DNA of 59,505 nucleotides. Origin: Bacteroidales bacterium (GTDB lineage Bacteria > Bacteroidota > Bacteroidia > Bacteroidales > VadinHA17). Within the stretch, counting starts at the first letter, position 1; each line of letters starts with the position of its first letter. Both the position numbers and the translations under genes were made by a program. The stretch is from assembly GCA_029210565.1 (NCBI GenBank), contig JARGFQ010000019.1, positions 1 to 59,505 of the forward strand, in the 5' to 3' direction. Shown here piece after piece: positions 52,276-59,505 of the stretch. Under the pieces are notes generated by a model that worked only from the letters and a program-made list of their open reading frames with translations, made no database searches and was not told the DNA's origin.

Positions 52276-53124
52276 TCATCTGACAGCTTCGCATACCGAT
52301 GCATATCTCCATGCCTTCATGAAGAGCCTGATGAAAAACATAATCTGGGTTACGATTAAGAAGAGGAATATCAGGCCTCCCTTTTCAGGTATCGAGCATG
52401 CCAGATACCAGAATGAGATGAAAATGAACAGGGCATTGATTATCAGGATCAGCAATACGGTCCCGTACGAGACCCAGAACCTCTCCTTCAGTGCCCGGAA
52501 GCCTGCACCCATCGCCCTGAAAGCCTTGTCGGAGCCTGTGGCGGCTATCCACCTGCGTGAGGCGTCAGCCACGAAGAGCCACAGTGGCAGTCCGAGAAGC
52601 CATATCGAATAAAAGAGGATCATACTTCCTCCCTCGGGCATTGACCCCTTTGCCAGGGCCATCCTTGCAGCAACAGGTATTCCGAGGACAATCAGTGTAT
52701 ACCCGGCAATGATAAGCAGGATTAACAGGTTGACCTTCAGGAAGGGAAGAAAGTTGCGTGCCGATTCCCTGATGAAAGCCGTCATCTTCAGTCCTCCCCA
52801 CGCTGTGGTGTAGGAGGCGAACAGTCCGCCTGCAAAGAAGGTGTAGAGAAGGAAACCCGCGAGAAGAAGCAGGAGCCCTCCTGTGCTTGCAGCACTTATC
52901 AGATAGAGGAACGGTTTGCCGACATCACCCAGCAGGCCGGCATCGAAGCCGTCAGTGAGTCTCATAACAGCCATGCTGTTTCCGAAAACAGCATTCAGCA
53001 TAACCCTTAGCGGAAATGACACAAACAGGATCATTATCAGTGAAACGACCCAGATCACAAGCAGCTGCTTATACGACAGTGCCGCAGCTGCGGCTCCTTT
53101 TTTCAGAACTCTTAATAAAGCCAT
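52276..53124 (-). CDS. Uncharacterised six-helix membrane protein
   Basis: Integral membrane protein of 282 residues with about six hydrophobic segments (around 22-48, 66-98, 128-152, 166-185, 218-240 and 244-266). The loops contain ARNFLPFLKVNLL and KAFRAMGAGFRALKERFW, a pattern also seen in DUF4013/DUF975-like proteins, but I cannot assign it. It follows the M1 peptidase by 10 bp, so the two are coexpressed and may cooperate at the membrane. Confidence 0.75.
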   Translation of the reverse strand: MALLRVLKKGAAAAALSYKQLLVIWVVSLIMILFVSFPLRVMLNAVFGNSMAVMRLTDGFDAGLLGDVGKPFLYLISAASTGGLLLLLAGFLLYTFFAGGLFASYTTAWGGLKMTAFIRESARNFLPFLKVNLLILLIIAGYTLIVLGIPVAARMALAKGSMPEGGSMILFYSIWLLGLPLWLFVADASRRWIAATGSDKAFRAMGAGFRALKERFWVSYGTVLLILIINALFIFISFWYLACSIPEKGGLIFLFLIVTQIMFFIRLFMKAWRYASVCEAVR

Positions 53125-53134
53125 CTCACTTAAG

Positions 53135-55099
53135 TTAAACAGTTATCAATGAAATCATTATCTGCATCAGGAAGATAAACTTCTTTGCCATCCGGCGTGC
53201 AGCAGGGAATTCCTGATCGCTGCTCCATGAATTGTTCACTCTGTTCACGTCAAGGTCGATCTTGTCATCAGGATCAACCTTTACCCACACCGCCTTGCTG
53301 GTGCCTGTATACTCGAAATCCTTCCAGGCAGCTTTGCCGTCCCATGTTTCAATTATCTCACTGCCATCATCAAAACCTATAAGTACTTCAACGGGCAGGA
53401 TGAGACCTCCGGGCCTCTCGAGGCTCACCCGTGACAGATAGAGAGTGTCGCTCTTGCGGTCACTTTTTACATAGGTAACCGAGTCTCCGTCAATAACGCC
53501 CGAATAGCTTCTTATCTTATTGCTGGTTATGCCGGAGACCATGTAGTCGCATACTTCATGGCCATACAGCACCTGGTCAAAGAACCAGTTCATATCTTCA
53601 CCGAACCGGTTACCGTGTTCACTTCTTACAACATCATTCACCACAGCAATGAAATCGCGCCCGGATGGGTGGCGGAAAGCCCAGCGCCGGTAATATTCGC
53701 GAAAAACGTTATCCATTGTTTCAGTGGTTATTATGCCTTCAAGAGTGTGCAGCCAGGTGGCGGCCTTGTTGTACGACATCATCGAGTAGGTACCGTGAGG
53801 GTACATCCACGACGGCAGATCGTTGGTCGAGATGGTCTGGCTGCGTGAAGAGACATAGACCATCCTCCCCTGGTCAGCATCCGACAGCTTTATGAAGGGC
53901 AGCCTTAACAGCCCGTAACCGTCGCCATAGCTGTCATCTACAATGCGCTGCTCCCAGTAGGAGTTTATACCTTCGTCGATCCATGGCTCCTCAAACTCGT
54001 TGCTGGCCAGGATACCCATGAAATAGGCATGTCCGAACTCATGAATGGTGACCATCTCCGGCATCCTTATGAATGACGGGAAAAGCCCGCCGCCCGAAGT
54101 GGTAAAGAGCGTTGTGTATTCCATGCCTCCCGCACCCTGGCCGGACATGGGAGGATCAACGAAAGTAAGATGCGGCCACGGGTAGGGTCCCACCCTGTCA
54201 TCAAGATACTCCAGAGCATAAATGACAGCCTCAAACTGCTGGTCCGCCTTGCGAATACCTTTTTCGGAAGCGAGGAAGGTGATATCAACATCCCTCCAAT
54301 TCCGCGTCATTACCTGGTATCCCGGCCAGGCCGTCCAGGCAAAATCGACAATATCCTCAGCCCTCCAGACAACCTTCTTCATCCCTTCTCCCAGGGCCAG
54401 CTCTTCCATGAACATGCCACCCGAACCCACCACATACTCTTCAGGTAATTTAACGGTAACGTTGTATACCGAATGGTTTGAATAAAACTCTGAACTAGGG
54501 TGAAACTGGTGACAGTTCCATCCGTCACTCTCACGATCCCTCGTCCCGGCAGTCTCATAAACACCGAACTTCGGGAACCACTGTGCCACAAAATGAAAAT
54601 CATCGGCATATCCCGTCCTTACAATGGGAGAGGGCAGCTTCGACTCAAAACTTATCTTCAGCACGAGAGTGTCACCCGGCTGAACAGGCTCTGGCAGGAC
54701 TACCTGCAATACCGTGCGGTCATATTCGTTGCCGTCGTCAGGTGAGACATAACGCATTGAATCTGTGAGGTCCTGACCTTTCGCATCCACCATTGATTCT
54801 ATCCTGACCCAGCCCCATCCGTCATCGCCGGCAGGACTCCATCGTCCTCCCCTTGCAAATGTACTTTTGTTACTGCTGAAGGCATTAAGGTACATGTGCA
54901 TCATTACGTCCCTGACAGGCTGGGCAGAGTTGTTAACCCACCAGGCTCTCATGTCGCCGCTGACAACATGGGAGTCAGGTTCAAGAATCGCATCGATATC
55001 ATACCCGGTCAGGCGGGCGCTCAGGGGAGTGTCAACAATCACCTGGCCGGCCAGCGCCAGGGGCAAACTGAGGCAAACCGCAATGACAAATCGTTTCAT
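53135..55099 (-). CDS. M1-family zinc metallopeptidase, exported
   Basis: Aminopeptidase-N-type peptidase of 654 residues with signal peptide MKRFVIAVCLSLPLALAGQ. An N-terminal beta-saddle domain (about 20-240) is followed by the catalytic domain, where GAGGMEYTTLF (about 325) replaces GAMEN, the zinc site is VTIHEFGHAYFMG (about 350-362) and the third ligand Glu lies in PWIDEGINSYWE (about 376). The last 17 residues (KKFIFLMQIMISLITV) are hydrophobic and could anchor it. It is divergent from a TetR-type gene whose operator-like palindrome lies between them, so repression by that regulator is likely. Confidence 0.88.
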   Translation of the reverse strand: MKRFVIAVCLSLPLALAGQVIVDTPLSARLTGYDIDAILEPDSHVVSGDMRAWWVNNSAQPVRDVMMHMYLNAFSSNKSTFARGGRWSPAGDDGWGWVRIESMVDAKGQDLTDSMRYVSPDDGNEYDRTVLQVVLPEPVQPGDTLVLKISFESKLPSPIVRTGYADDFHFVAQWFPKFGVYETAGTRDRESDGWNCHQFHPSSEFYSNHSVYNVTVKLPEEYVVGSGGMFMEELALGEGMKKVVWRAEDIVDFAWTAWPGYQVMTRNWRDVDITFLASEKGIRKADQQFEAVIYALEYLDDRVGPYPWPHLTFVDPPMSGQGAGGMEYTTLFTTSGGGLFPSFIRMPEMVTIHEFGHAYFMGILASNEFEEPWIDEGINSYWEQRIVDDSYGDGYGLLRLPFIKLSDADQGRMVYVSSRSQTISTNDLPSWMYPHGTYSMMSYNKAATWLHTLEGIITTETMDNVFREYYRRWAFRHPSGRDFIAVVNDVVRSEHGNRFGEDMNWFFDQVLYGHEVCDYMVSGITSNKIRSYSGVIDGDSVTYVKSDRKSDTLYLSRVSLERPGGLILPVEVLIGFDDGSEIIETWDGKAAWKDFEYTGTSKAVWVKVDPDDKIDLDVNRVNNSWSSDQEFPAARRMAKKFIFLMQIMISLITV

Positions 55100-55154
55100 C
55101 AGCTTTCATTTATTGGATAACCTGTAAAAATAAGTCATAATATATTGCGTTTGC

Positions 55155-55184
55155 TAACTTTGCACATAATTTCCGAAATGTGCA
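55155..55184 (+). promoter_or_regulatory. Promoter and perfect operator palindrome of the TetR gene
   Basis: TAACTTTG (55155-55162) fits the -7 consensus. It overlaps a perfect inverted repeat TGCACAT (55161-55167) / ATGTGCA (55178-55184) with a 10-bp centre that ends at the start codon, placed for autorepression and control of the divergent M1 gene. Confidence 0.65.
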
Positions 55185-55793
55185 ATGGCGAGGAAAAGTA
55201 CACGTAATATGATCATTGATGTTGCCGCAAGGCTATTTGCAACCAAAGGGCTGCGGCGGACGACGATGGAGTCCATCGCATTGGAGGCAGGCCGTGGCAG
55301 ACGCACAGTGTACATGTATTTCGGGAACAAGGCAGAGATTTATGAAGCCGTGGTGCAGATGGAGATAAGCCGTATCACTGATCCTCTGCGTGAGATCGTC
55401 AGGTCAGATTGTGACTTTGAGACGATGCTTCGCAGATATGCTGCAGAGAGGGTAGCCCGGCTCTATAACCTAAGGCAGAGAAACCCCCTCCTGCTTAGAG
55501 ACTATGCCTAGGGGCACAGCAGGGTTGAGAAGCTGAGAGAGAGACTCAACGAGGATGAGATCAAGCTCCTGACACCCATCTTCAGGAGATATCTGAAGGA
55601 GAACGGTTCTCATCCGAATGGCGGTCCGACAAGTTATGCGGTGATATTTCTCAATCTTCTGAGGGGCACCGACCGGCTGCTGACACATGAAAACGGGCTT
55701 GCCGGGGCGCTTCAGGTGACTGCTTTCGGGACCGACCTGTTCATCAGGGGAATTACATGCAAGGATCAGCCTGTTCCAGCACCCGTAAAATAA
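55185..55793 (+). pseudogene. TetR/AcrR-family regulator interrupted by in-frame TAG
   Basis: The helix-turn-helix domain is complete (ARLFATKGLRRTTMESIALE, then GRGRRTVYMYFGNKAEIYEA, about 16-58). The frame stops at TAG 55509-55511 after 108 codons, within the ligand-binding domain. In the same frame it continues (GHSRVEKLRERLNEDEIKLL ... FLNLLRGTDRLLTHENG) to TAA at 55791-55793, which restores the usual TetR length of about 202 residues. The lost residue is probably Glu (GAG to TAG), Gln or Trp. The short product would keep the DNA-binding part but lack the dimerisation helices. A sequence error is the main alternative. Confidence 0.78.
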
Positions 55794-55820
55794 GTTGCTC
55801 TCTCCGCAGAGGTCCTGCTA

Positions 55821-56843
55821 TTACTGCAGGGTTTTGTATTTTTTCATGATATCCGAGGCATTCATGATCACATCTATGTACTGGGCACGCTGATAGACCT
55901 TTTTATTGTCGCTCTCCTTCATCGAAAGCTTCCCACGGAAACTCTCAAGGCTATCGTAACCGTGAACATCCATCCACTTGCCTGTCTCCTCAATTATCGA
56001 CTTTACCACATCGATGCCGTTGGTGTATAGTGTGCTTACAATCTGTACGGCACCGGCTCCGGCCAGCAGCATCTTTATAGCATCATTGCCTGTATAAATC
56101 CCTGTTGATGTACATACCGACGCTTTAATATTGCCGTATAGCATTCCCGCAAACCTTAGGGGCAGCCTGCTGTCCTCCGTGTTGCTGAGGTTGTAGGGCA
56201 TTGTATGAGTTTCGGAAAAAATGTCAATATCAGGCTGCAGAAGCCTGTTACAAATCACTATTCCGTCAGCACCGGCCTTGTCGAGCCCGGCAATGAAACT
56301 GAGGGGATTGGTGTAGAAAGGACTCAGCTTCACTGAGACGGGTATTTTGACGGCTGCCTTGACCTTGCGCAGGGTCTCGATCTGCCTCTCCTCAATCGTC
56401 TCCCGATCCTTCGTGGCCTCATCGGGCAGTGTATAGAAGTTCAGTTCCAGCCCGTCAACACCTGTCTCAGCTGCCTTGACGGCATATTCGAGCCAGATAT
56501 CATCACTGACCGCATTCAGGCTGGCAATGAGAGGCACTGACAGAGCATCCTTTGCCTTCCTGAGGTTCAGGAGGAAATCATCAGGTGATTCGGGTACCGA
56601 ATGGGAGTTGGGGAAGAGTGTGACCTGCTCCGCGTGCCTGTCCTCATACTCTGTCTTGCGCTCATATAGCTCAAGGTTCTCAAGCGAAACCTGCTCCTCG
56701 AACAGCGACTTGTAGACTACAGCGGCAATACCGGCTTCCTCAAGCTTTTTCAGGTTCTGAATCTCAGTCGACAGGTTGCTGGCACCTGCAATGATAGGGT
56801 TCTTGAGTTCAAGACCTATGTAATTTGTTCTCAGATCTGCCAT
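55821..56843 (-). CDS. Dihydroorotate dehydrogenase-like flavoprotein
   Basis: FMN TIM-barrel protein of 340 residues in the DHOD superfamily: ELKNPIIAGASNLSTEI (about 13), LIASLNAVSDDIWLEYA (about 105), VSVKLSPFYTNP (about 169), GADGIVICNRL (about 192), STGIYTGNDAIKMLLAGAGA (about 246) and STLYTNG. Bacteroidota often carry it as a second, PyrD-like protein whose reaction is not settled. The catalytic Cys/Ser in the expected loop is not evident. Its 3' end converges on the broken TetR gene. True pyrimidine synthesis is possible but I would not assign pyrD. Confidence 0.82.
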   Translation of the reverse strand: MADLRTNYIGLELKNPIIAGASNLSTEIQNLKKLEEAGIAAVVYKSLFEEQVSLENLELYERKTEYEDRHAEQVTLFPNSHSVPESPDDFLLNLRKAKDALSVPLIASLNAVSDDIWLEYAVKAAETGVDGLELNFYTLPDEATKDRETIEERQIETLRKVKAAVKIPVSVKLSPFYTNPLSFIAGLDKAGADGIVICNRLLQPDIDIFSETHTMPYNLSNTEDSRLPLRFAGMLYGNIKASVCTSTGIYTGNDAIKMLLAGAGAVQIVSTLYTNGIDVVKSIIEETGKWMDVHGYDSLESFRGKLSMKESDNKKVYQRAQYIDVIMNASDIMKKYKTLQ

Positions 56844-56934
56844 GATTTAATGTTTTTATGTAGAACAATCAGTTAAACAAAATGTTTTGGAGGCCATGCA
56901 CCTTTTTCAGAACGGGGTTTCTGATCGACGCAAA

Positions 56935-56959
56935 CAAAAAAACCGGCAGGGAATGCCGG
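56935..56959 (-). terminator. Intrinsic terminator of the glutathione peroxidase gene
   Basis: On the minus strand a CCGGCA / TGCCGG stem with a 5-nt loop is followed by eight T, 25 bp after the stop codon. Confidence 0.8.
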
Positions 56960-56984
56960 CCGGTATCATGCTGTGATATCCTTT

Positions 56985-57545
56985 CTATTTCGCCTGGGTA
57001 AATTGTCCCTTGGTCACCCACATCACCACCTCGTCGGAGAGAGGCTTGATGGCGGGCTTAAGGAAGCCAACCAGATTACCGTTCTCATCAATGAGATATT
57101 TCTGGAAGTTCCATGCCACATCGGAGTCCAGCACACCGTTGGCCGACTTGCTTGTCAGCCATTTGTACAGCGGATGGATGTCATTACCCTTGACGGAAAT
57201 CTTTGCCATCATCGGGAAGGTAACACCGTATTTGTTGTCACAGAACTCTTTTATATCCTCATTGGTGCCGGGCTCCTGGTTCATGAAGTTGTTGGCGGGA
57301 AAACCTATGATCACAAGCTTGCTCTTGTAAGCCTTGTGAAGCAGCTCCAGGTCCTTGTACTGTGGAGTATGACCGCACTTTGATGCCGTGTTGACTATCA
57401 TCACCTTCTTGCCTTTCATGTCAGCGAAGCTGAACTGCTCCCCGTCGATGGTCTCAACGGTAAAATCATAGAATGAGGCCTGCGAAAACGCCGGAGCGAT
57501 CAGTAAGGCTGCCAGGGCAGCAACGGTTATCAATCTCTTTTTCAT
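56985..57545 (-). CDS. Glutathione peroxidase-family thiol peroxidase, exported
   Basis: Peroxidase of 186 residues with a signal peptide (MKKRLITVAALAALLIAPAF). Peroxidatic Cys in VNTASKCGHTPQY (about 55), then IIGFPANNFMNQEPG (about 79) and AWNFQKYLIDENG (about 143) with the Trp-Asn of the active site; the Gln of FPCNQF is replaced by Asn. The selenocysteine position is an ordinary Cys codon. Bacterial members usually take electrons from thioredoxin. The export signal puts it in the periplasm. It is monocistronic with its own terminator. Confidence 0.9.
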   Translation of the reverse strand: MKKRLITVAALAALLIAPAFSQASFYDFTVETIDGEQFSFADMKGKKVMIVNTASKCGHTPQYKDLELLHKAYKSKLVIIGFPANNFMNQEPGTNEDIKEFCDNKYGVTFPMMAKISVKGNDIHPLYKWLTSKSANGVLDSDVAWNFQKYLIDENGNLVGFLKPAIKPLSDEVVMWVTKGQFTQAK

Positions 57546-57629
57546 TTTAATTACTGTTTTGTGTCTAATGTAATAACAAACCCGGTGCCAAACAGTTCCG
57601 GACCAAAATAAATATTCAGAACTGCCTAT

Positions 57630-59159
57630 TTATAATTTATCTAAATAATCCCAAGAATCTCCTTCTGCTGATCTATCAGGTGTTTTAAAATCCATGTTCA
57701 TGGCAAACTCAACAGGAAAATCTTCATCATCAGACAACTCCAGGTAGCTGGCTCTTTTTGCGATATTCTCAGTCCTGCCGACAAATCCGTCAGATCTCAG
57801 ATACTGCAGAGCTCCTATGCCGGCGCTGTTGCCAACCGCATATATTCTGCCGGTCAGTTCCTCCGGCAGCAGTCCTATCTGAAGGGCCGGCTCGATACTT
57901 ATATAGTTGCCAAAGCCACCGGCGAGGAACAGGGCATCTATTTCACTGAATTTCAGTCCACTTCTCGTAACCAGTATTTTCATTCCCGAGTAGATGGCTG
58001 ATTTGGCCAGTTGGATCTCACGGATATCCTTCTGGGTCACACGGACATTGTTTCCTGAATCTATAACAAAGTCGCCGTGCATGAAACCCGTCTCATCCAC
58101 GATGCCGTTTGCCGTCAGCCATGCCACGATGTCCACTATCCCTGATCCGCATATCCCCGATGGCTCTGTGTCGCCAATGACCCTGTACTCCCCGGGGCGG
58201 GAAAATGACGACACGGCTCCCGTCCGGGCACTCATGCCGCATGTGAGGCTGGCACCTTCAAATGCCGGGCCGGCAGCAGCAGCGCAGGCGATTATCTCAT
58301 CGCCGGTTATCAGGGCTATCTCGCCGTTGGTACCTATATCTGTAAAGAGATAATTCTTCTCTCTGACGTTCAGGGCTGCCAGTCCGGCTATGATGTCAGC
58401 CCCGATGAAGGCAGAGAGAGAGGGCAGTGTTACCACTTCGGCCCCTGCATTCACTGCCAGTCCGATGGCGGCACCAATCCTTCTCTGGCTGTCGGTAAAT
58501 CGGGGTCTGAAGGGTGCGAGGGCAATGGGCACGGGATCTTCACCGAGCAGAATATGCAGCATGGTGGTGTTCCCTGCAATTACAACTCTTTCAATGTTTC
58601 CCTCACCCAGATTCCTGGCATCGACGAATTTCCGGATCTCACCGTTCAGGGCTCCCACTATGGCCTTTTGCAGGTCCTGCAGTCCGGTCTCATTCGTCTG
58701 GCACCATGTAATCCTTGAGATGACGTCCGCGCCATATGCTGCCTGCGGATTCAGCATTGACGCTATCTTCTCAAGTCGTCCCGTGACCAGCTCAAGAAAA
58801 TAGAGTACCACAGTTGTCGTACCTATATCCACGGCCACACCGTATGGTTGCGGGGTAAGATTACTGTGACGTCCCTCATCATATGGCAGGTCAAAGAGAT
58901 ACTCGGTCTGACTGGTCAGTATGTTTGTCTCCCTTTTGTCGGGAAGGATGACCTCTATATCCCGGTCAGGAAAATAAGAGCATGAGAGCCCCGGCCCTTC
59001 TCCCTTTAGCTGCACGGTACACTTACCACATCTGCCCTTGCCTCCGCAGGCGGCATAGACCTCATATCCTCCGCGCCGCAGGATACCGAGCAATGAGGCA
59101 CCCCTCTCCCCTGTCACTCTTTCGGTCCGGCCGTCGGTTATGACATTTATCTTTAACAT
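57630..59159 (-). CDS. RACo-like ASKHA protein with N-terminal 2Fe-2S ferredoxin
   Basis: Protein of 509 residues of the DUF4445/RACo group, which reactivates corrinoid enzymes with ATP. The 2Fe-2S motif CGGKGRCGKCTVQL (about 38-51) with a later Cys in LSCSYF is followed by the ASKHA core: GVAVDIGTTTVVLYFL (about 106), VIAGNTTMLHILLG (about 192), LFTDIGTNGEIAL (about 271), GISGSGIVD-type ICGSGIVDIVAW (about 335), and LFLAGGFGNYIS (about 409). No corrinoid methyltransferase or corrinoid protein is encoded in the window, so its partner is unknown. It diverges from the tRNA gene. Confidence 0.85.
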   Translation of the reverse strand: MLKINVITDGRTERVTGERGASLLGILRRGGYEVYAACGGKGRCGKCTVQLKGEGPGLSCSYFPDRDIEVILPDKRETNILTSQTEYLFDLPYDEGRHSNLTPQPYGVAVDIGTTTVVLYFLELVTGRLEKIASMLNPQAAYGADVISRITWCQTNETGLQDLQKAIVGALNGEIRKFVDARNLGEGNIERVVIAGNTTMLHILLGEDPVPIALAPFRPRFTDSQRRIGAAIGLAVNAGAEVVTLPSLSAFIGADIIAGLAALNVREKNYLFTDIGTNGEIALITGDEIIACAAAAGPAFEGASLTCGMSARTGAVSSFSRPGEYRVIGDTEPSGICGSGIVDIVAWLTANGIVDETGFMHGDFVIDSGNNVRVTQKDIREIQLAKSAIYSGMKILVTRSGLKFSEIDALFLAGGFGNYISIEPALQIGLLPEELTGRIYAVGNSAGIGALQYLRSDGFVGRTENIAKRASYLELSDDEDFPVEFAMNMDFKTPDRSAEGDSWDYLDKL

Positions 59160-59185
59160 ATCCGAAATGTAATCATAATTTTTTC

Positions 59186-59193
59186 TACTTTTG
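59186..59193 (+). promoter_or_regulatory. -7 element of the tRNA-Pro promoter
   Basis: TACTTTTG fits TAnnTTTG. A truncated tRNA copy begins 12 bp downstream of this element and the complete tRNA about 70 bp further on. Confidence 0.5.
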
Positions 59194-59204
59194 CAGATCG
59201 TTTT

Positions 59205-59223
59205 CGGGGTGTAGTGCAGTCCG
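59205..59223 (+). repeat. Truncated duplicate of the tRNA-Pro 5' end
   Basis: CGGGGTGTAGTGCAGTCCG repeats the first 19 bases of the tRNA at 59266 with two changes, then diverges. Confidence 0.7.
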
Positions 59224-59265
59224 CCCTAGGCAGGAGTTGAGTTCTTTACACACGTCGCAAATATT

Positions 59266-59340
59266 CGGGGTATAGCGCAGTCCGGTTAGCGCATCTGGTT
59301 TGGGACCAGAGGGCCGCAAGTTCGAATCTTGCTACCCCGA
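59266..59340 (+). tRNA. tRNA-Pro (anticodon TGG)
   Basis: The acceptor arms CGGGGTA (59266-59272) and TACCCCG (59333-59339) pair fully. The D-arm is GCGC...GCGC. The anticodon stem TCTGG/CCAGA encloses TTTGGGA, giving TGG. The T-arm has GTTCGAATC. CCA is not encoded. Confidence 0.95.
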
Positions 59341-59355
59341 CAAAAGAAAAATGAC

Positions 59356-59386
59356 CGCCCCCGGTTTCCATGGGGCGATTTTTTTT
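59356..59386 (+). terminator. Terminator of the tRNA gene
   Basis: A CGCCCC / GGGGCG stem (59356-59361 and 59372-59377) followed by a run of T, 16 bp after the tRNA. Confidence 0.8.
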
Positions 59387-59430
59387 GTTGATCTGAACGA
59401 TAAATGCTTGCATTTATAAGTGAAAGAGCA

Positions 59431-59505
59431 ATCGAGTAGGAGGAAAATGAAATAGGTTTTCTCCTATTTCATTTTCCGACCTCTCACACCACCGTACGTA
59501 CGGGT
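59431..59505 (-). mobile_element. Group IIC intron, 3' end (domains V and VI)
   Basis: Read on the minus strand from 59505: CGTACGTACGGTGGTGTGAG is the 3' half of domain V, followed by AGG. A domain VI hairpin follows, with GGAAAATGAAATAGG pairing with CCTATTTCATTTTCC, and then TCCTACTCGATT with the branch-point A. This is the end of the same intron family as at 1-703. The intron ends near 59431. The 5' part lies beyond the window. Confidence 0.88.

Noticed and set aside
37654..55793. Stop-codon reassignment, suggested by internal TAA and TAG in two long frames
   Set aside because: The two stops differ and about 35 other genes end normally at TAA, TAG or TGA. Separate mutations or errors are simpler.
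57630..59159. Reading the ASKHA ferredoxin protein as part of a methyltransferase operon
   Set aside because: No corrinoid protein or methyltransferase is encoded on either side within the window.

Overview
The window comes from a member of the Bacteroidota, most likely the order Bacteroidales or a close relative. The supporting signs are a SusC/SusD pair, several promoters of the TTTG / TAnnTTTG type, many SPII lipoproteins, a chitinase-like enzyme ending in a type IX secretion (T9SS) tail, and the scarcity of Shine-Dalgarno sequences. Both ends lie inside copies of an Oceanobacillus-type group IIC intron. The left copy holds the intron 5' end and a deleted maturase gene. The right copy holds the 3' end (domains V and VI). 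The sequence therefore probably stops where an assembler met a dispersed repeat.

Positions 0.8-31.4 kb form a dense peptidoglycan and amino-sugar salvage region. From left to right it holds SusD and SusC; a tandem-SIS protein of the MurQ/GKRP family; an exported L-Ala-D/L-Glu epimerase; an NlpC/P60 lipoprotein; a NamZ-type exo-N-acetylmuramidase (DUF1343); a NagB deaminase fused to an LmbE/PIG-L domain; a D-lactate dehydrogenase-type flavin/Fe-S protein; an AmpG-like MFS carrier with an inserted periplasmic domain; a GH9-polysaccharide deacetylase fusion; a SpoIID-like protein without a signal peptide; a DUF4922 nucleotidyltransferase-like protein; a two-domain GT2; and a secreted amidase-like 'xanthan lyase' protein. 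A divergent operon then gives MurNAc/GlcNAc kinase, MurQ and a FadR-family regulator. Together these can be read as a pathway: cutting of muropeptides outside the cytoplasm, uptake, phosphorylation, ether cleavage to GlcNAc-6-P and D-lactate, and entry of both products into central metabolism. Two similar palindromes, one in the divergent promoter region and one just before the regulator gene, are candidate operators.

Positions 31.4-39 kb carry a T9SS-secreted GH18 protein, a beta-lactamase-fold serine hydrolase, DUF4126, a photolyase, a tocopherol-cyclase-like protein, and an outer-membrane-type gene interrupted by an in-frame TAA. Minisatellites of 37 bp and 19 bp lie here. Positions 39-49 kb carry purL behind a textbook promoter, a small lipoprotein, and a five-gene Hdr/Qmo-like redox operon.

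Positions 49-59.5 kb carry GH5 and GH172 enzymes (the latter apparently frameshifted), an M1 peptidase/membrane protein pair divergent from a TetR gene broken by an in-frame TAG, a dihydroorotate dehydrogenase-like protein, glutathione peroxidase, a RACo-like ASKHA ferredoxin, and tRNA-Pro(TGG) with its promoter, terminator and a truncated 5' duplicate. Two unrelated genes 41 kb apart (the epimerase and GH172) share an almost identical leader of about 50 bp, and SpoIID carries a diverged version.
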